Shown: positions 1 through 8,365 of the stretch, piece after piece | Layout of the letters: every line of letters starts with the position of its first letter | Numbering within the stretch: position 1 is the stretch's first letter | NCBI GenBank assembly: GCA_029248665.1 | Contig: JAQWIW010000021.1 | Span: 1-62,362, forward strand | Length of the DNA: 62,362 bases | Direction: 5' to 3' | Source of the DNA: Opitutia bacterium | Lineage (GTDB): Bacteria > Verrucomicrobiota > Verrucomicrobiia > Opitutales > Coraliomargaritaceae | The notes under the pieces: model-generated | Databases searched by the model: none | What the model saw: only the letters and a program-made list of their open reading frames with translations | What the model was told of the DNA's origin: nothing | Position numbers and translations under genes: made by a program

Positions 1-1715
1 ACTTGAATTAGATCATCAATAGCGTCTTCGGGGAGTTCGCAATTTTGAGAAGCGATGCAAACAACTTTTCCTTTTCGAGCTTTAATTTCTTTAATATTGG
101 CCATGCTCTTTTGGAACATTTCACCGTTGGTGGTTAAGAAAACAGTTGGGCATTCTTCGCTAATTAGGGCGATGGGGCCGTGCTTCATTTCGGCAGCTGG
201 ATAGCCTTCAGCGTGGATATAAGAAATTTCTTTAAGCTTGAGCGCTCCTTCGAGGGCGATGGGGAACATGAGCTGTCGGCCTAAGAATAAGCAGTCTTCG
301 TAGTGGGCGTATTTTTTCGCTACTTTTTGAATGGCTTCTTTTGATTCTAAGGTTTGTTCAACGAGTTTTGGCAAGCCTTTGAGTGCTTTGACGATATTGC
401 AGCCATCGGTATAACTTAAATTCCTTAAGCGTCCTAAATAAAGAGCGAGCATGGCACAAAGCATGACTTGAGAGGTGAAGGCTTTGGTTGAAGCGACTCC
501 GATTTCTGGGCCGGCGTGCTGATAGATACCGCCGTCACATTCTCGAGCAATACTAGATCCAACACTGTTATTGATCGATAAGGTTTTGTAGCCTTTGCGT
601 TTGGCTTCTTTGAGGGCTGAGAGTGAGTCAATGGTTTCGCCAGATTGACTGATGGCAATGACGAGAGAATTTTTATCGAGTGGGGCGTTGCGATAACGGA
701 ATTCGGATGCGTATTCGACTTCAACAGGAATTCGGGCGAAGCGTTCGATTAAGTACTCAGCGATCAAGCAAGCATGCCATGCAGTGCCACAGGCAATAAA
801 GATGATGCGATCAATTTGGCTGAGTTCTTGTGGCTGGATGTTCAATCCACCAAAGAAAGCGGTACTGCCGTCATCAGAAAAGCGTCCTCGCATACCATTT
901 TCTAGAGCAGTGGGTTGTTCGAAAATCTCTTTCTCCATGAAGTGTTGGAAGCTACCGAGTTCTGCGTCACTGGTATCCCAGTCGACTGTTTGAATCACGG
1001 CGTCTACGGATACTTTAGCAATCGTAGAGATGGAAAAATCATCTGCAGTTAAATGTGCGACTTCGTTGTCATTCAGATAGACAACATTTTGAGTGCAGTG
1101 GGTGAGTGCATTGACATCTGAAGCAATGAGGTGCTCGTTCTTTCCCACTCCGATGATGAGGGGTGAGCCACGGCGGGCACAGATCATTTCATCGGGATAA
1201 TCTTTTGAAATGACAGCTATACCAAAAGTGCCTTCTAGGTGCAGTAGGGCTTTGCGAACGGATTCTAGGAATTTATTAGCATCGGGGTTAGTCGCTTCTT
1301 TTTCAAAGTGGTAGGCGATTAAGTTGACGATGGCTTCGGAATCGGTATCTGATGCAAAGGTGTAATTTTTGGATTCGAGGAATTGCTTAATCTGTAGATA
1401 ATTTTCGATTACTCCGTTATGAACGAGAGCAAATTTTTCATCGCTACTGATGTGTGGGTGAGCGTTTTTCTCAGTGACATCTCCATGAGTTGCCCAGCGG
1501 GTATGGCAGATGCCAGTCTGTGCTTTAAGGATATTTTTAGGCAGGGATTCTTCGAGTGTTTTGACACGTCCAACTCGCTTGATGTATTCGAGTTTGTTTT
1601 TCTCAATAACGGATAAGCCAGAGGAGTCATAGCCTCTGTATTCTAATCGCTTTAGGCCTTCTATCAGTCGGGTTCCAATTTCTTTAGAGCCTACATATCC
1701 TACTATTCCGCACAT
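1..1715 (-). CDS. glmS: Glutamine--fructose-6-phosphate aminotransferase (isomerizing), 3' end cut by window edge
   Basis: Makes glucosamine-6-phosphate from fructose-6-phosphate and glutamine, the first step toward UDP-GlcNAc for peptidoglycan and LPS. Translation of the minus strand starts MCGIVGYVGS, which places the N-terminal nucleophile cysteine of the class II glutamine amidotransferase domain. It continues through RLEYRGYDSSG and THGDVTEKNAHPH. Two SIS sugar-isomerase domains follow, with EVEYASEFRYR and the sugar-phosphate loop AISQSGETIDSL. About 571 codons are present against a usual length near 610, so roughly the last 40 residues lie outside the window. It is divergent from glgC across a 73 bp spacer. 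That spacer is too short to hold a glmS ribozyme, so I see no sign of that control. Confidence 0.96.
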   Translation of the reverse strand, partial: MCGIVGYVGSKEIGTRLIEGLKRLEYRGYDSSGLSVIEKNKLEYIKRVGRVKTLEESLPKNILKAQTGICHTRWATHGDVTEKNAHPHISSDEKFALVHNGVIENYLQIKQFLESKNYTFASDTDSEAIVNLIAYHFEKEATNPDANKFLESVRKALLHLEGTFGIAVISKDYPDEMICARRGSPLIIGVGKNEHLIASDVNALTHCTQNVVYLNDNEVAHLTADDFSISTIAKVSVDAVIQTVDWDTSDAELGSFQHFMEKEIFEQPTALENGMRGRFSDDGSTAFFGGLNIQPQELSQIDRIIFIACGTAWHACLIAEYLIERFARIPVEVEYASEFRYRNAPLDKNSLVIAISQSGETIDSLSALKEAKRKGYKTLSINNSVGSSIARECDGGIYQHAGPEIGVASTKAFTSQVMLCAMLALYLGRLRNLSYTDGCNIVKALKGLPKLVEQTLESKEAIQKVAKKYAHYEDCLFLGRQLMFPIALEGALKLKEISYIHAEGYPAAEMKHGPIALISEECPTVFLTTNGEMFQKSMANIKEIKARKGKVVCIASQNCELPEDAIDDLIQ

Positions 1716-1752
1716 CTTGGGTATTTATTTATTTTCGTTAGGGTGAGTGTCA

Positions 1753-1782
1753 TTGACAATAGCTTCTTTTTAAGTCTCTATT
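1753..1782 (+). promoter_or_regulatory. Possible glgC promoter placing the transcription start at the GTG
   Basis: A perfect TTGACA (1753-1758) is followed after 18 bp by TCTATT (1777-1782), a 4/6 match to TATAAT. Normal -10 to start spacing would begin the transcript at about 1789, which is exactly the GTG start of glgC. This suggests a leaderless message, in keeping with the absence of a Shine-Dalgarno sequence there. It is a pattern match only. Confidence 0.3.
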
Positions 1783-1788
1783 TGCATT

Positions 1789-3084
1789 GTGAGCAAGCGT
1801 AAAGTCATTTGTATAATCATGGGAGGGGGTCGCGGCACTCGCTTAAATCCACTGACCCAAGTTCGTTGTAAACCAGCAGTTCCTTTGGCGGGAAAATATC
1901 GTTTGGTAGATATTCCGATCAGTAATTGTTTAAATGCTGGGTACAATCAAATATTTGTGCTCACTCAATTCAACACGGCTTCATTACATCGTCACATTCA
2001 AGAGTCGTATAAATTTGACCCGTTCGGCGGAGGCTTTGTGGATATTTTATCCGCAGAACAGACAGAAAAAAGCGATACTTGGTACCAAGGGACAGCCGAT
2101 GCGGTTCGGCAAAATATGCACCATTTTGGCGTCGAAGGAGAAGATGACCTTTGTATTATCTTATCGGGCGACCAGCTTTTTCGAATGAATTTAGGTAATT
2201 TCGTTAAAGAGCATATTGAGAACAATGCAGATGTCAGTATTGCGGCAAAGCCTCTACCTTTAGACCAAGCTGAGGGGCTGGGATTGATGCGTGTTAACGA
2301 AACACTTGCAATTAACGAATTTGTTGAAAAACCAACAGACCCTAAAGTGATTGCTGGCCTTGCTGTAGGTTCTGGAGTGAAGTCAAAAATGAAAAATCCT
2401 GACACGGAGGATTATTGCTTAGCTTCAATGGGTATTTATGTATTTAATGCGAGGGCACTTTCGGAAGCCTTGGATTCAAATATGAAAGATTTTGGAAAAG
2501 AAGTCATTCCGAGTCTTTTAGGTAAAAAGAAGTTACACAGCTATATTTTTGATGATTACTGGGAAGATATTGGAACGGTTAAAGCGTTCTTCGAATGCAA
2601 CCTTCAGTTAACGGAGATAAAACCACCGTTTAATTTTTATAACGAAGAAGAGAGAATTTATACACGGGCTCGATATCTTCCAGCTGTGAAGGTTAATGGA
2701 GCAAGCATACAAAATGCGGTGATTGCGGATGGTTCTATCATTAATAATGCTACGTTGAGTCGAGTAATGCTTGGCGTTCGTTCGGTAATATCTGAGGACT
2801 CTAAGCTTGAAAATGTGGTGATGATGGGTGCAGATGATTTTGAAAATGATGCTGGTTTTAAAGAAAATTTAGAATTGGGTCGCCCGAATATTGGGGTGGG
2901 TAAAAATTGTACGATCAAAAATGCCATTTTAGATAAAAATGTACGGATTGGGAACAATGTGGTATTGGATCCGACGGGCTTAGAGGATAATTTTGAATCT
3001 GGGGCGGACGTGGTTATTCGTGACGGCATTTTGATTGTGACCAAAGATGCTGTCTTATTAGATGACTTTCAGATGAAAGCGTAA
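1789..3084 (+). CDS. glgC: Glucose-1-phosphate adenylyltransferase (ADP-glucose pyrophosphorylase)
   Basis: Forms ADP-glucose from glucose-1-phosphate and ATP, the committed step of bacterial glycogen synthesis. The 431-residue protein starts with the nucleotidyltransferase signature MGGGRGTRLNPLT, with KPAVPLAGKYRLVDIPISN close behind. The sugar-phosphate region GIYVFNARAL and the catalytic-loop DDYWEDIGTV follow. The C-terminal third is a left-handed beta-helix (IQNAVIADGSIINNATL; IKNAILDKNVRIGNNV). Length is normal for the family. The GTG at 1789 is chosen because it sits just before the conserved N-terminus and no ATG lies upstream in frame close by. No other glycogen gene is next to it; it converges on lgt with 8 bp between the stops. 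Confidence 0.95.
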   Translation: MSKRKVICIIMGGGRGTRLNPLTQVRCKPAVPLAGKYRLVDIPISNCLNAGYNQIFVLTQFNTASLHRHIQESYKFDPFGGGFVDILSAEQTEKSDTWYQGTADAVRQNMHHFGVEGEDDLCIILSGDQLFRMNLGNFVKEHIENNADVSIAAKPLPLDQAEGLGLMRVNETLAINEFVEKPTDPKVIAGLAVGSGVKSKMKNPDTEDYCLASMGIYVFNARALSEALDSNMKDFGKEVIPSLLGKKKLHSYIFDDYWEDIGTVKAFFECNLQLTEIKPPFNFYNEEERIYTRARYLPAVKVNGASIQNAVIADGSIINNATLSRVMLGVRSVISEDSKLENVVMMGADDFENDAGFKENLELGRPNIGVGKNCTIKNAILDKNVRIGNNVVLDPTGLEDNFESGADVVIRDGILIVTKDAVLLDDFQMKA

Positions 3085-3092
3085 TTGGTTAT

Positions 3093-3938
3093 CTAGAATC
3101 TTTGGGGATAAGAATTTCTCTTTAGATAGATAATCAAGCCGATTCCTAAGATAAACAAAGAGTAGAACTGTCCTCGGCTGATCCCGACAATTAAAGATGC
3201 ATCGGGTGCTCGGAATACTTCATTGAATATCCTAAATGCACTATAGAGTATAAGGAATTCTCCGACGAGTTGCCCAGGGGAATACTTGGTGAACCAAAAT
3301 CGGTATTGTAAATAAATTAAAGGAATGAACCCTTCGCTAAAAGATGCGTATATTTGGGAGGGGTGTCTTGGTTGGATTCCGTAATAGCCCGTTAATTCAC
3401 TATAACTCATTGGGCTATTTGGAAAGAGTACAGCCCAGGGTGCGGTAGTTATTTTCCCCCATAGTTCCCCGTTGATAAAGTTGGCTAAACGTCCAAGCAT
3501 GATCCCGAGTGGTGCGATGCTTACAATGCAGTCACCTAGAGACCATGGATTGTAATTTCGTTGTTTAGCGAAAAGAAAATTTGCAAATAACACGCCAATA
3601 ATCCCTCCGTGACTGGCCATGCCTCCTTGATCAATACGGAAGAATAGAAGAGGATTTGCCATGAAATCACTCAAATCATAAAAAAGCATATAGCCTAGGC
3701 GACCTCCAATGAGAACTCCTAGAATAATGTAGGTCATGAAGTCAGATCGTTCTTTCGCATCTATGGGAAATTTTTGTTTTTTATCACTGTAATAGAGAAA
3801 TAACCAAGTGAATAAAAATCCGAGTAAATAGGAGAGTCCATAAAAACGAATGCCTTCTAATCCAAGAGGATTTTCTGGAAATTTCAGAAGAAAGGGACTC
3901 AAGTCATGTACCCAATAATCTACATTTTTTGCTAACAT
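3093..3938 (-). CDS. lgt: Prolipoprotein diacylglyceryl transferase
   Basis: Integral inner-membrane enzyme that moves diacylglycerol from phosphatidylglycerol to the lipobox cysteine of prolipoproteins, the first step in lipoprotein maturation. The 281-residue product has several hydrophobic helices. It carries the family motif around GRLANFINGELWGK, the conserved GGMASHGGIIGV segment and a C-terminal FRAPDASLIVGISRGQFYS. The ATG at 3938 gives normal length. Substrates are visible in this window: putative lipoproteins at 31.3 kb (LTSC) and 35.8 kb (FTAC), and possibly the DegP-like protease at 16.7 kb. Confidence 0.96.
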   Translation of the reverse strand: MLAKNVDYWVHDLSPFLLKFPENPLGLEGIRFYGLSYLLGFLFTWLFLYYSDKKQKFPIDAKERSDFMTYIILGVLIGGRLGYMLFYDLSDFMANPLLFFRIDQGGMASHGGIIGVLFANFLFAKQRNYNPWSLGDCIVSIAPLGIMLGRLANFINGELWGKITTAPWAVLFPNSPMSYSELTGYYGIQPRHPSQIYASFSEGFIPLIYLQYRFWFTKYSPGQLVGEFLILYSAFRIFNEVFRAPDASLIVGISRGQFYSLFILGIGLIIYLKRNSYPQRF

Positions 3939-4028
3939 AAGTTAATTTGAAATTTGTTTGGGCGATTATTTTTACTGTTATTGAAAATTTTTACTTTTAA
4001 AACAGATTATTAAAATTTATACAAGGAT

Positions 4029-4625
4029 ATGCAATTGGTTTTTCCTTCATCATTATTACTCTGTTTTATTTTTGGCAGTGTGTGTTTGAGTGGAAATTTG
4101 TCTGCACAAAATCAAGAAGCTCGCGCACTAGTTGCAGACCTTTCTCAAGATATTGCTTTGATGGATCGGCAGATCCGTGGTTTGAAGTTGGACATTGAAA
4201 TCTTAAAAGATAACCAAGCCGAGACGCTTAATAAATCATCTGTTCGTGCCTTAGAATTGAAACTCAATCAAATGAGTAATGATTTGAATATTTTAAAAAA
4301 AGCGGTATCTGCCCAGGAGAAGCGAATTAAGCAAGCGATTTTAAATGAAGTAGCAGAGCAAATGGATGCGTATGTATCCCAAATTAATAGTCAGATTGCT
4401 TTTACTGAGAGTCAGGTGAAGTCTGCGGATGTGAAGAAAGTTTTTTCGGATAGTTACCCTAAGTCTGGGGTGAGTTATGAAGTACAGTCTGGGGATACGT
4501 TAAGCCAAATAGCGGCACAATTTGGCTCGAAGGTTCAATACATTCAAGATGCAAACCAAATTAATGATCCAGCGAGAGATTTGCGTGTTGGCGATATTAT
4601 TTTTATACCATTAACTGAAGATTAA
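4029..4625 (+). CDS. Secreted coiled-coil protein with C-terminal LysM domain
   Basis: A 198-residue exported protein. Residues 1-26 form a signal peptide ending near LSA-QNQ. Residues about 30-135 are a heptad-rich coiled coil (ALELKLNQMSNDLNILKKA). The last 50 residues are a LysM peptidoglycan-binding module (YEVQSGDTLSQIAAQFG...ANQIND...LRVGDIIFIP). LysM proteins of this build usually anchor to, or sense, the cell wall. The exact role is unknown. An AAGGA lies directly before the ATG. The stop is 5 bp from the parB start, so the two are probably co-transcribed. Confidence 0.85.
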   Translation: MQLVFPSSLLLCFIFGSVCLSGNLSAQNQEARALVADLSQDIALMDRQIRGLKLDIEILKDNQAETLNKSSVRALELKLNQMSNDLNILKKAVSAQEKRIKQAILNEVAEQMDAYVSQINSQIAFTESQVKSADVKKVFSDSYPKSGVSYEVQSGDTLSQIAAQFGSKVQYIQDANQINDPARDLRVGDIIFIPLTED

Positions 4626-4630
4626 TTATT

Positions 4631-5653
4631 ATGGCACAATCAAAGAATAGACTAGGAAGAGGTTTAGGCGGATTAATTAGTGGAGGCGGAGTGGCTCAAG
4701 CTAAGAAGGTTCAAGAAACGGCTGCTCCCGCGAGTAAAGCAAAAGTGAAAACCACTCCAACTTCATCGAAATCAAACAAGCGAAAAAGTGCCAGTACTCC
4801 CCAAAGTCTAGATTCAGGTATAGTTTCAGGTTTAGGCTATCAAGAGATTGCACTCAGCAAAATTAAAGCTAATCCCTATCAACCAAGAAGGGAAATCGCT
4901 GAAAAACAAGTGGAAGAATTGGCTCGGAGTATACAGTCAGAAGGCTTGCTTCAGCCGATTGTTGTACGGTCGATAGCTAAGGGTTTTGAGCTAATTGCAG
5001 GGGAGCGTCGTCTTAGAGCTTTTAAGTTTTTAAAATCAAAAACAATTCCTTGTCGGGTGATTGAAGCGAGTGATGCTTCATCGGCTTCCTTGGCTTTGAT
5101 TGAAAATTTACAAAGAGAGAATCTGAATCCGATTGATGAAGCTTTAGGCTACGCAAGTTTGGTTAGGGATTTTGATTTAACTCAAGAAGCGGCTGCCGAT
5201 CGTGTAGGTAAAGGGAGAGCGACTGTAGCCAATGCACTGAGACTGCTTTCTTTGAGCGATGAAATCCAAGGATTTTTGAGCCGTCGTTTGATTTCCACCG
5301 GCCACGCAAAAGTTCTATTGGGGGTCAAGGATGGCACTCAGCAACATTTATTAGCACGACGAATTATTGAATCTAATTTGAGTGTTCGTGAAGCGGAGAA
5401 AATTGTTAAACGATTGAATGAAGGGCTTGAGCCATTCGATGGATCGGGAACAGGCAATGGTAATGCAGGCAAATCCGATGGTAATCGTGCAGAAAATACA
5501 GCAATAGCTGATTTAGAGAAGCGTATTGAAAAGCACTTTAATACCAATGTAAGCATCCAACACGGAAAGAAAAAAGGTAAATTAGTTATCGAATATTTCG
5601 GTAACGAAGATCTGGATAGGCTTTTGGAATTATTGGGTATCAATCAACGCTAA
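4631..5653 (+). CDS. parB: ParB/Spo0J chromosome-partitioning protein
   Basis: CTP-dependent DNA clamp that loads at parS sites and works with ParA and SMC in origin segregation. The 340-residue protein opens with the typical SKNRLGRGLGGLIS. After a Lys/Ser-rich linker comes the ParB nuclease-like/CTPase domain with NPYQPR and GERRLRAFKFL. The helix-turn-helix is LTQEAAADRVGKGRATVANA, followed by GHAKVLLG and a C-terminal dimerisation domain. ParA is usually encoded directly upstream. Here the upstream gene is a LysM protein and no parA lies in the window. I saw no canonical parS palindrome in the window. Confidence 0.95.
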   Translation: MAQSKNRLGRGLGGLISGGGVAQAKKVQETAAPASKAKVKTTPTSSKSNKRKSASTPQSLDSGIVSGLGYQEIALSKIKANPYQPRREIAEKQVEELARSIQSEGLLQPIVVRSIAKGFELIAGERRLRAFKFLKSKTIPCRVIEASDASSASLALIENLQRENLNPIDEALGYASLVRDFDLTQEAAADRVGKGRATVANALRLLSLSDEIQGFLSRRLISTGHAKVLLGVKDGTQQHLLARRIIESNLSVREAEKIVKRLNEGLEPFDGSGTGNGNAGKSDGNRAENTAIADLEKRIEKHFNTNVSIQHGKKKGKLVIEYFGNEDLDRLLELLGINQR

Positions 5654-5670
5654 TTTAAGGGGGACTCAAA

Positions 5671-6138
5671 ATGGGCAAGCATTATTGGTTAATGAAGTCG
5701 GAGCCGGATACGTTTTCGTTACAAGATTTAAAAGAGCGTCCTCAACAAAGGGAACCTTGGGACGGTGTGCGAAATTATCAGGCACGAAATTTTATGCGAG
5801 ATGGAATGTCTGTGGGTGACGGAATATTATTTTATCATTCAAATACTAAGCCTCCTGGAATCGTAGGTTTGGCTGAAGTTGTGAGTGAGGCTTATCCAGA
5901 CCCTACGGCATTTGATAAAAAGTCTAAATATTATGACGAAAAAAGTGACCCTAGTAATCCACGGTGGTTTTTAGTGGATGTTGCCTATAGGAAAGATTTC
6001 AAACACCAAGTCAGCCTTGAAGCAATGAAAGGCATGCCTGAATTAGCGGAGATGAAGGTTTTGCAAAAAGGAAATCGTCTATCGATTACACCTGTGAGTG
6101 AAAGTGAGTACAAGGCAATCTGTGCCGCCGGCTTATAA
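5671..6138 (+). CDS. EVE-domain protein (thymocyte nuclear protein 1-like)
   Basis: A 155-residue single-domain protein of the EVE/PUA-like fold, starting HYWLMKSEPDTFSLQDL with WDGVRNYQARNFMRDGM and ILFYHSNTKPPGIVGLAEV. EVE domains are thought to recognise modified bases in nucleic acid and are often single-copy housekeeping genes of unclear role. It begins 17 bp after parB with a good ribosome-binding sequence (AAGGGGGA), so it is probably in the same transcript. Length and motifs are those of an intact family member. Confidence 0.9.
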   Translation: MGKHYWLMKSEPDTFSLQDLKERPQQREPWDGVRNYQARNFMRDGMSVGDGILFYHSNTKPPGIVGLAEVVSEAYPDPTAFDKKSKYYDEKSDPSNPRWFLVDVAYRKDFKHQVSLEAMKGMPELAEMKVLQKGNRLSITPVSESEYKAICAAGL

Positions 6139-6149
6139 ATTAAGCCCGA

Positions 6150-6278
6150 TTAAGGTTGTAACGATTGATTCTGGATTTCGGTTTGTTGTTGGTTTTTGTA
6201 TAGCTTAAATATAGTCAGCGTGGATACGATGGCTAAGATAAGTAAAACGGCTCCTAAGAGTAATCCTTTTATGGTCAT
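6150..6278 (-). CDS. Small single-pass membrane protein (42 aa) downstream of nspC
   Basis: This 43-codon reading frame runs from an ATG at 6278 to a TAA at 6150. The protein has a short basic start (MTIKG), one transmembrane helix of about 20 residues (LLLGAVLLILAIVSTLTIF) and a polar tail rich in Gln (KNQQQTEIQNQSLQP). It starts 17 bp after the nspC stop on the same strand, so it is probably translated from the nspC message. The layout of charge, helix and soluble tail is typical of real small membrane proteins. I do not recognise a family. Confidence 0.55.
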   Translation of the reverse strand: MTIKGLLLGAVLLILAIVSTLTIFKLYKNQQQTEIQNQSLQP

Positions 6279-6295
6279 ATGCTTTGCTTGGTTAA

Positions 6296-7501
6296 TTAAG
6301 ATAAACGATCACGATAATCTTCATAAGTGAATGAACGAACAATTTTTAGCCCATTGCTTTCATCAAAAAGACATATGGCAGGAAGAGGCACTCCGTTAAA
6401 GGTTGAAGTCTTTACCATAGTATAATGCGACATATCTAAAAACTGAATTGTATCATTTATCTTTAAAGGTTTTGCAAAGGAGTAATCGCCGATGATATCT
6501 CCCGCCAAACAAGATAAGCCGCCAAGTTTGTAGGTATAGGCTTTTTCCTTTGCGGGATAGCCATCTAAGATATTCGGTCGATAGGGCATTTCGAGCACAT
6601 CGGGCATATGGCAGGTTGCGGATATATTGAGAATCGCACTTTGTGTATTTTCAGTTTCTAAAATATCTAAAACTTTTGCATTGAGTATGCCGGTATGCAA
6701 TGCGACGGCCTCGCCTGGTTCTAAGTAAATGGTAAGGTCGTACTTCTTTTGAAAATACTCAATGATTTTACAGAGGCGATTGATATCATAACCAGGGCGA
6801 GTGATATGGTGCCCACCTCCAAAATTCAGCCATTTGCAATTTTTGATAATATCCTTGAAATTGGCCTCAAAGGCCAGAGCTGTTTTTTCCAAAGCATCTG
6901 AGTCTTCTTCGCATAAAGTGTGGAAATGTAATCCAGAAATTGAGTTTAATGATGTATGGGGGTAGTCGTTTAAATTCTTATCTAAAGTGGAACGAATGGT
7001 TCCTAGCCTAGAGTCGGAGGTACATGGATCATATAAATCATGGTTTCCTGTTGAGACTTGTGGGTTGATTCTAAGTCCGAATTCAGGGCGATTTTGCCCT
7101 TCAGTTGCCGTAATGCCCATGGCAAGTTGTTGCATGGAATTAAAAATAATTGTGTGACTGAAAGAAGCTAAATTACTCACTTCTTGGGAAGTGAAAGCGG
7201 GAGAATAAACATGGATTTCTTTGCCAAAGTGTTCTTTTGCCAAGAGTGCTTCATTGGTTCCGCTAGAGCTTGTGCCATCTAAATAGGCTCTAAGGATTGA
7301 ATAAGTGCTAAAACAAGAATAGCCTTTTTGTGCGAGTAATATCTTAGCTCCTGTCCTAGTGCTAATGTCTTTGAGAATTTCTCCATTCGCTTTCAATAAA
7401 TCTGTATGTACGATAAATGCTGGATTTGGAGTATCCTGAAAAGGTATTTTTCTAAATTGCTTAATTCTTGCTTCCGGAATTTCTGGAGTAGGATTTTGCA
7501 T
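6296..7501 (-). CDS. nspC: Carboxynorspermidine decarboxylase
   Basis: PLP-dependent alanine-racemase-fold decarboxylase that converts carboxy(nor)spermidine to (nor)spermidine, the final step of the alternative polyamine route. Visible family features are the PLP lysine region ILLAQKGYSCFS, LHFHTLCE, the glycine loop WLNFGGGHHITRPGYD, and LEPGEAVALHTG. The active-site cysteine segment is SATCHMPDVLEMPYRP. The 401-residue length is normal. The partner carboxynorspermidine dehydrogenase is often adjacent in other genomes but is not in this window. It is divergent from rplY. Confidence 0.92.
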   Translation of the reverse strand: MQNPTPEIPEARIKQFRKIPFQDTPNPAFIVHTDLLKANGEILKDISTRTGAKILLAQKGYSCFSTYSILRAYLDGTSSSGTNEALLAKEHFGKEIHVYSPAFTSQEVSNLASFSHTIIFNSMQQLAMGITATEGQNRPEFGLRINPQVSTGNHDLYDPCTSDSRLGTIRSTLDKNLNDYPHTSLNSISGLHFHTLCEEDSDALEKTALAFEANFKDIIKNCKWLNFGGGHHITRPGYDINRLCKIIEYFQKKYDLTIYLEPGEAVALHTGILNAKVLDILETENTQSAILNISATCHMPDVLEMPYRPNILDGYPAKEKAYTYKLGGLSCLAGDIIGDYSFAKPLKINDTIQFLDMSHYTMVKTSTFNGVPLPAICLFDESNGLKIVRSFTYEDYRDRLS

Positions 7502-7520
7502 ATTTTAATTGAAGAAAAAA

Positions 7521-7550
7521 GTGACTGAGTCGTTTATAAAGACTTATAAT
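7521..7550 (+). promoter_or_regulatory. Probable promoter of the rplY operon
   Basis: GTGACT (7521-7526, one base from TTGACT) is separated by 18 bp from a perfect TATAAT (7545-7550). It faces rplY and would leave a leader of about 80 nt before the ATG at 7636. It lies in the nspC/rplY divergent spacer. The call is by consensus only. Confidence 0.4.
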
Positions 7551-7635
7551 AAATAAAAAGTTTAGTTTGCATTCAAGTTTCAAAACACTAAATGTCTTTA
7601 AGAATTAAACAGTTTAAATATAAATCTTACCTATT

Positions 7636-8304
7636 ATGCAAAAATACACTTTAAATGTGAAAACCCGAATTCCTTCGAATAAAGGAGCTTTGAAGCAACT
7701 TCGAAAAGGCGGGGAAATACCTGGAAATATTTACAGTAAGGGCAATGCAAAATCTATCTCAGTATCTACGATAGCTTTTAGAAACGTGAATAAAGAAATT
7801 GGTGGTGGAGCAGGTTTAATTGAGCTTAAGGACGAGAATGGTGACTTGGCTTTGACTCACGTTAAAGGCGTGCAAATACACCCAATCTCTCGCACTATTG
7901 AGCATATTGACTTTCATGAGGTGGCACGTGGAGAAACATTTGATTCCAAAATCCCAGTCGTATTAACTGGAGCAAGTGATTGCCTAGGAGTTAAGCACGA
8001 AGGTGGAATGCTGGATCACAAGACATTAGAGCTGGAGATTCGTTGCCGTCCTTCAAAATTACCAGAGAATATCACAGTGGATGTATCTGGCTTAAATGTA
8101 GGTGATTCCATTCATGTAGATGATTTAGAGGCAATCGAAGATGTTGAGTTCTTAAATACAGGAATTCAAGTAGTTGTTTCTTGCCAACCTCCAACAGTTG
8201 CTGTTGCAACTGATGATTCTGATGCAGCAGAAAGCTCAACAGAAGGTGAAGAAGCGAGTGAGGGAGATGAAGCTAAGAATGAAGAAGAAAGCTCTGAAGG
8301 TTAG
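7636..8304 (+). CDS. rplY: 50S ribosomal protein L25/general stress protein Ctc
   Basis: 5S-rRNA-binding ribosomal protein of the long Ctc type. The N-terminal L25 domain (VKTRIPSNKGALKQLRKGGEIPGNIY) runs to about residue 95, with PISRTIEHIDFHEV. The TL5 C-terminal beta domain includes GVKHEGGMLDHKTLELEIRC and PENITVDVSGLNVGDSIHV. The final 30 residues are an acidic Glu/Ser-rich tail. At 222 residues the length suits the Ctc group. It heads a cluster with pth, which is a very common pairing. The sequence just after its stop holds an 8 bp tandem duplication (AGTCCTTT twice, 8303-8318). Confidence 0.95.
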   Translation: MQKYTLNVKTRIPSNKGALKQLRKGGEIPGNIYSKGNAKSISVSTIAFRNVNKEIGGGAGLIELKDENGDLALTHVKGVQIHPISRTIEHIDFHEVARGETFDSKIPVVLTGASDCLGVKHEGGMLDHKTLELEIRCRPSKLPENITVDVSGLNVGDSIHVDDLEAIEDVEFLNTGIQVVVSCQPPTVAVATDDSDAAESSTEGEEASEGDEAKNEEESSEG

Positions 8305-8365
8305 TCCTTTAGTCCTTTAGTGCTTAAGTCTTATCCTCGACACGCTCTAATCTCAATTGCATAGT

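Noticed and set aside
1716-1788. glmS ribozyme upstream of glmS
   Set aside because: The divergent spacer is only 73 bp, too short, and no conserved core is seen.
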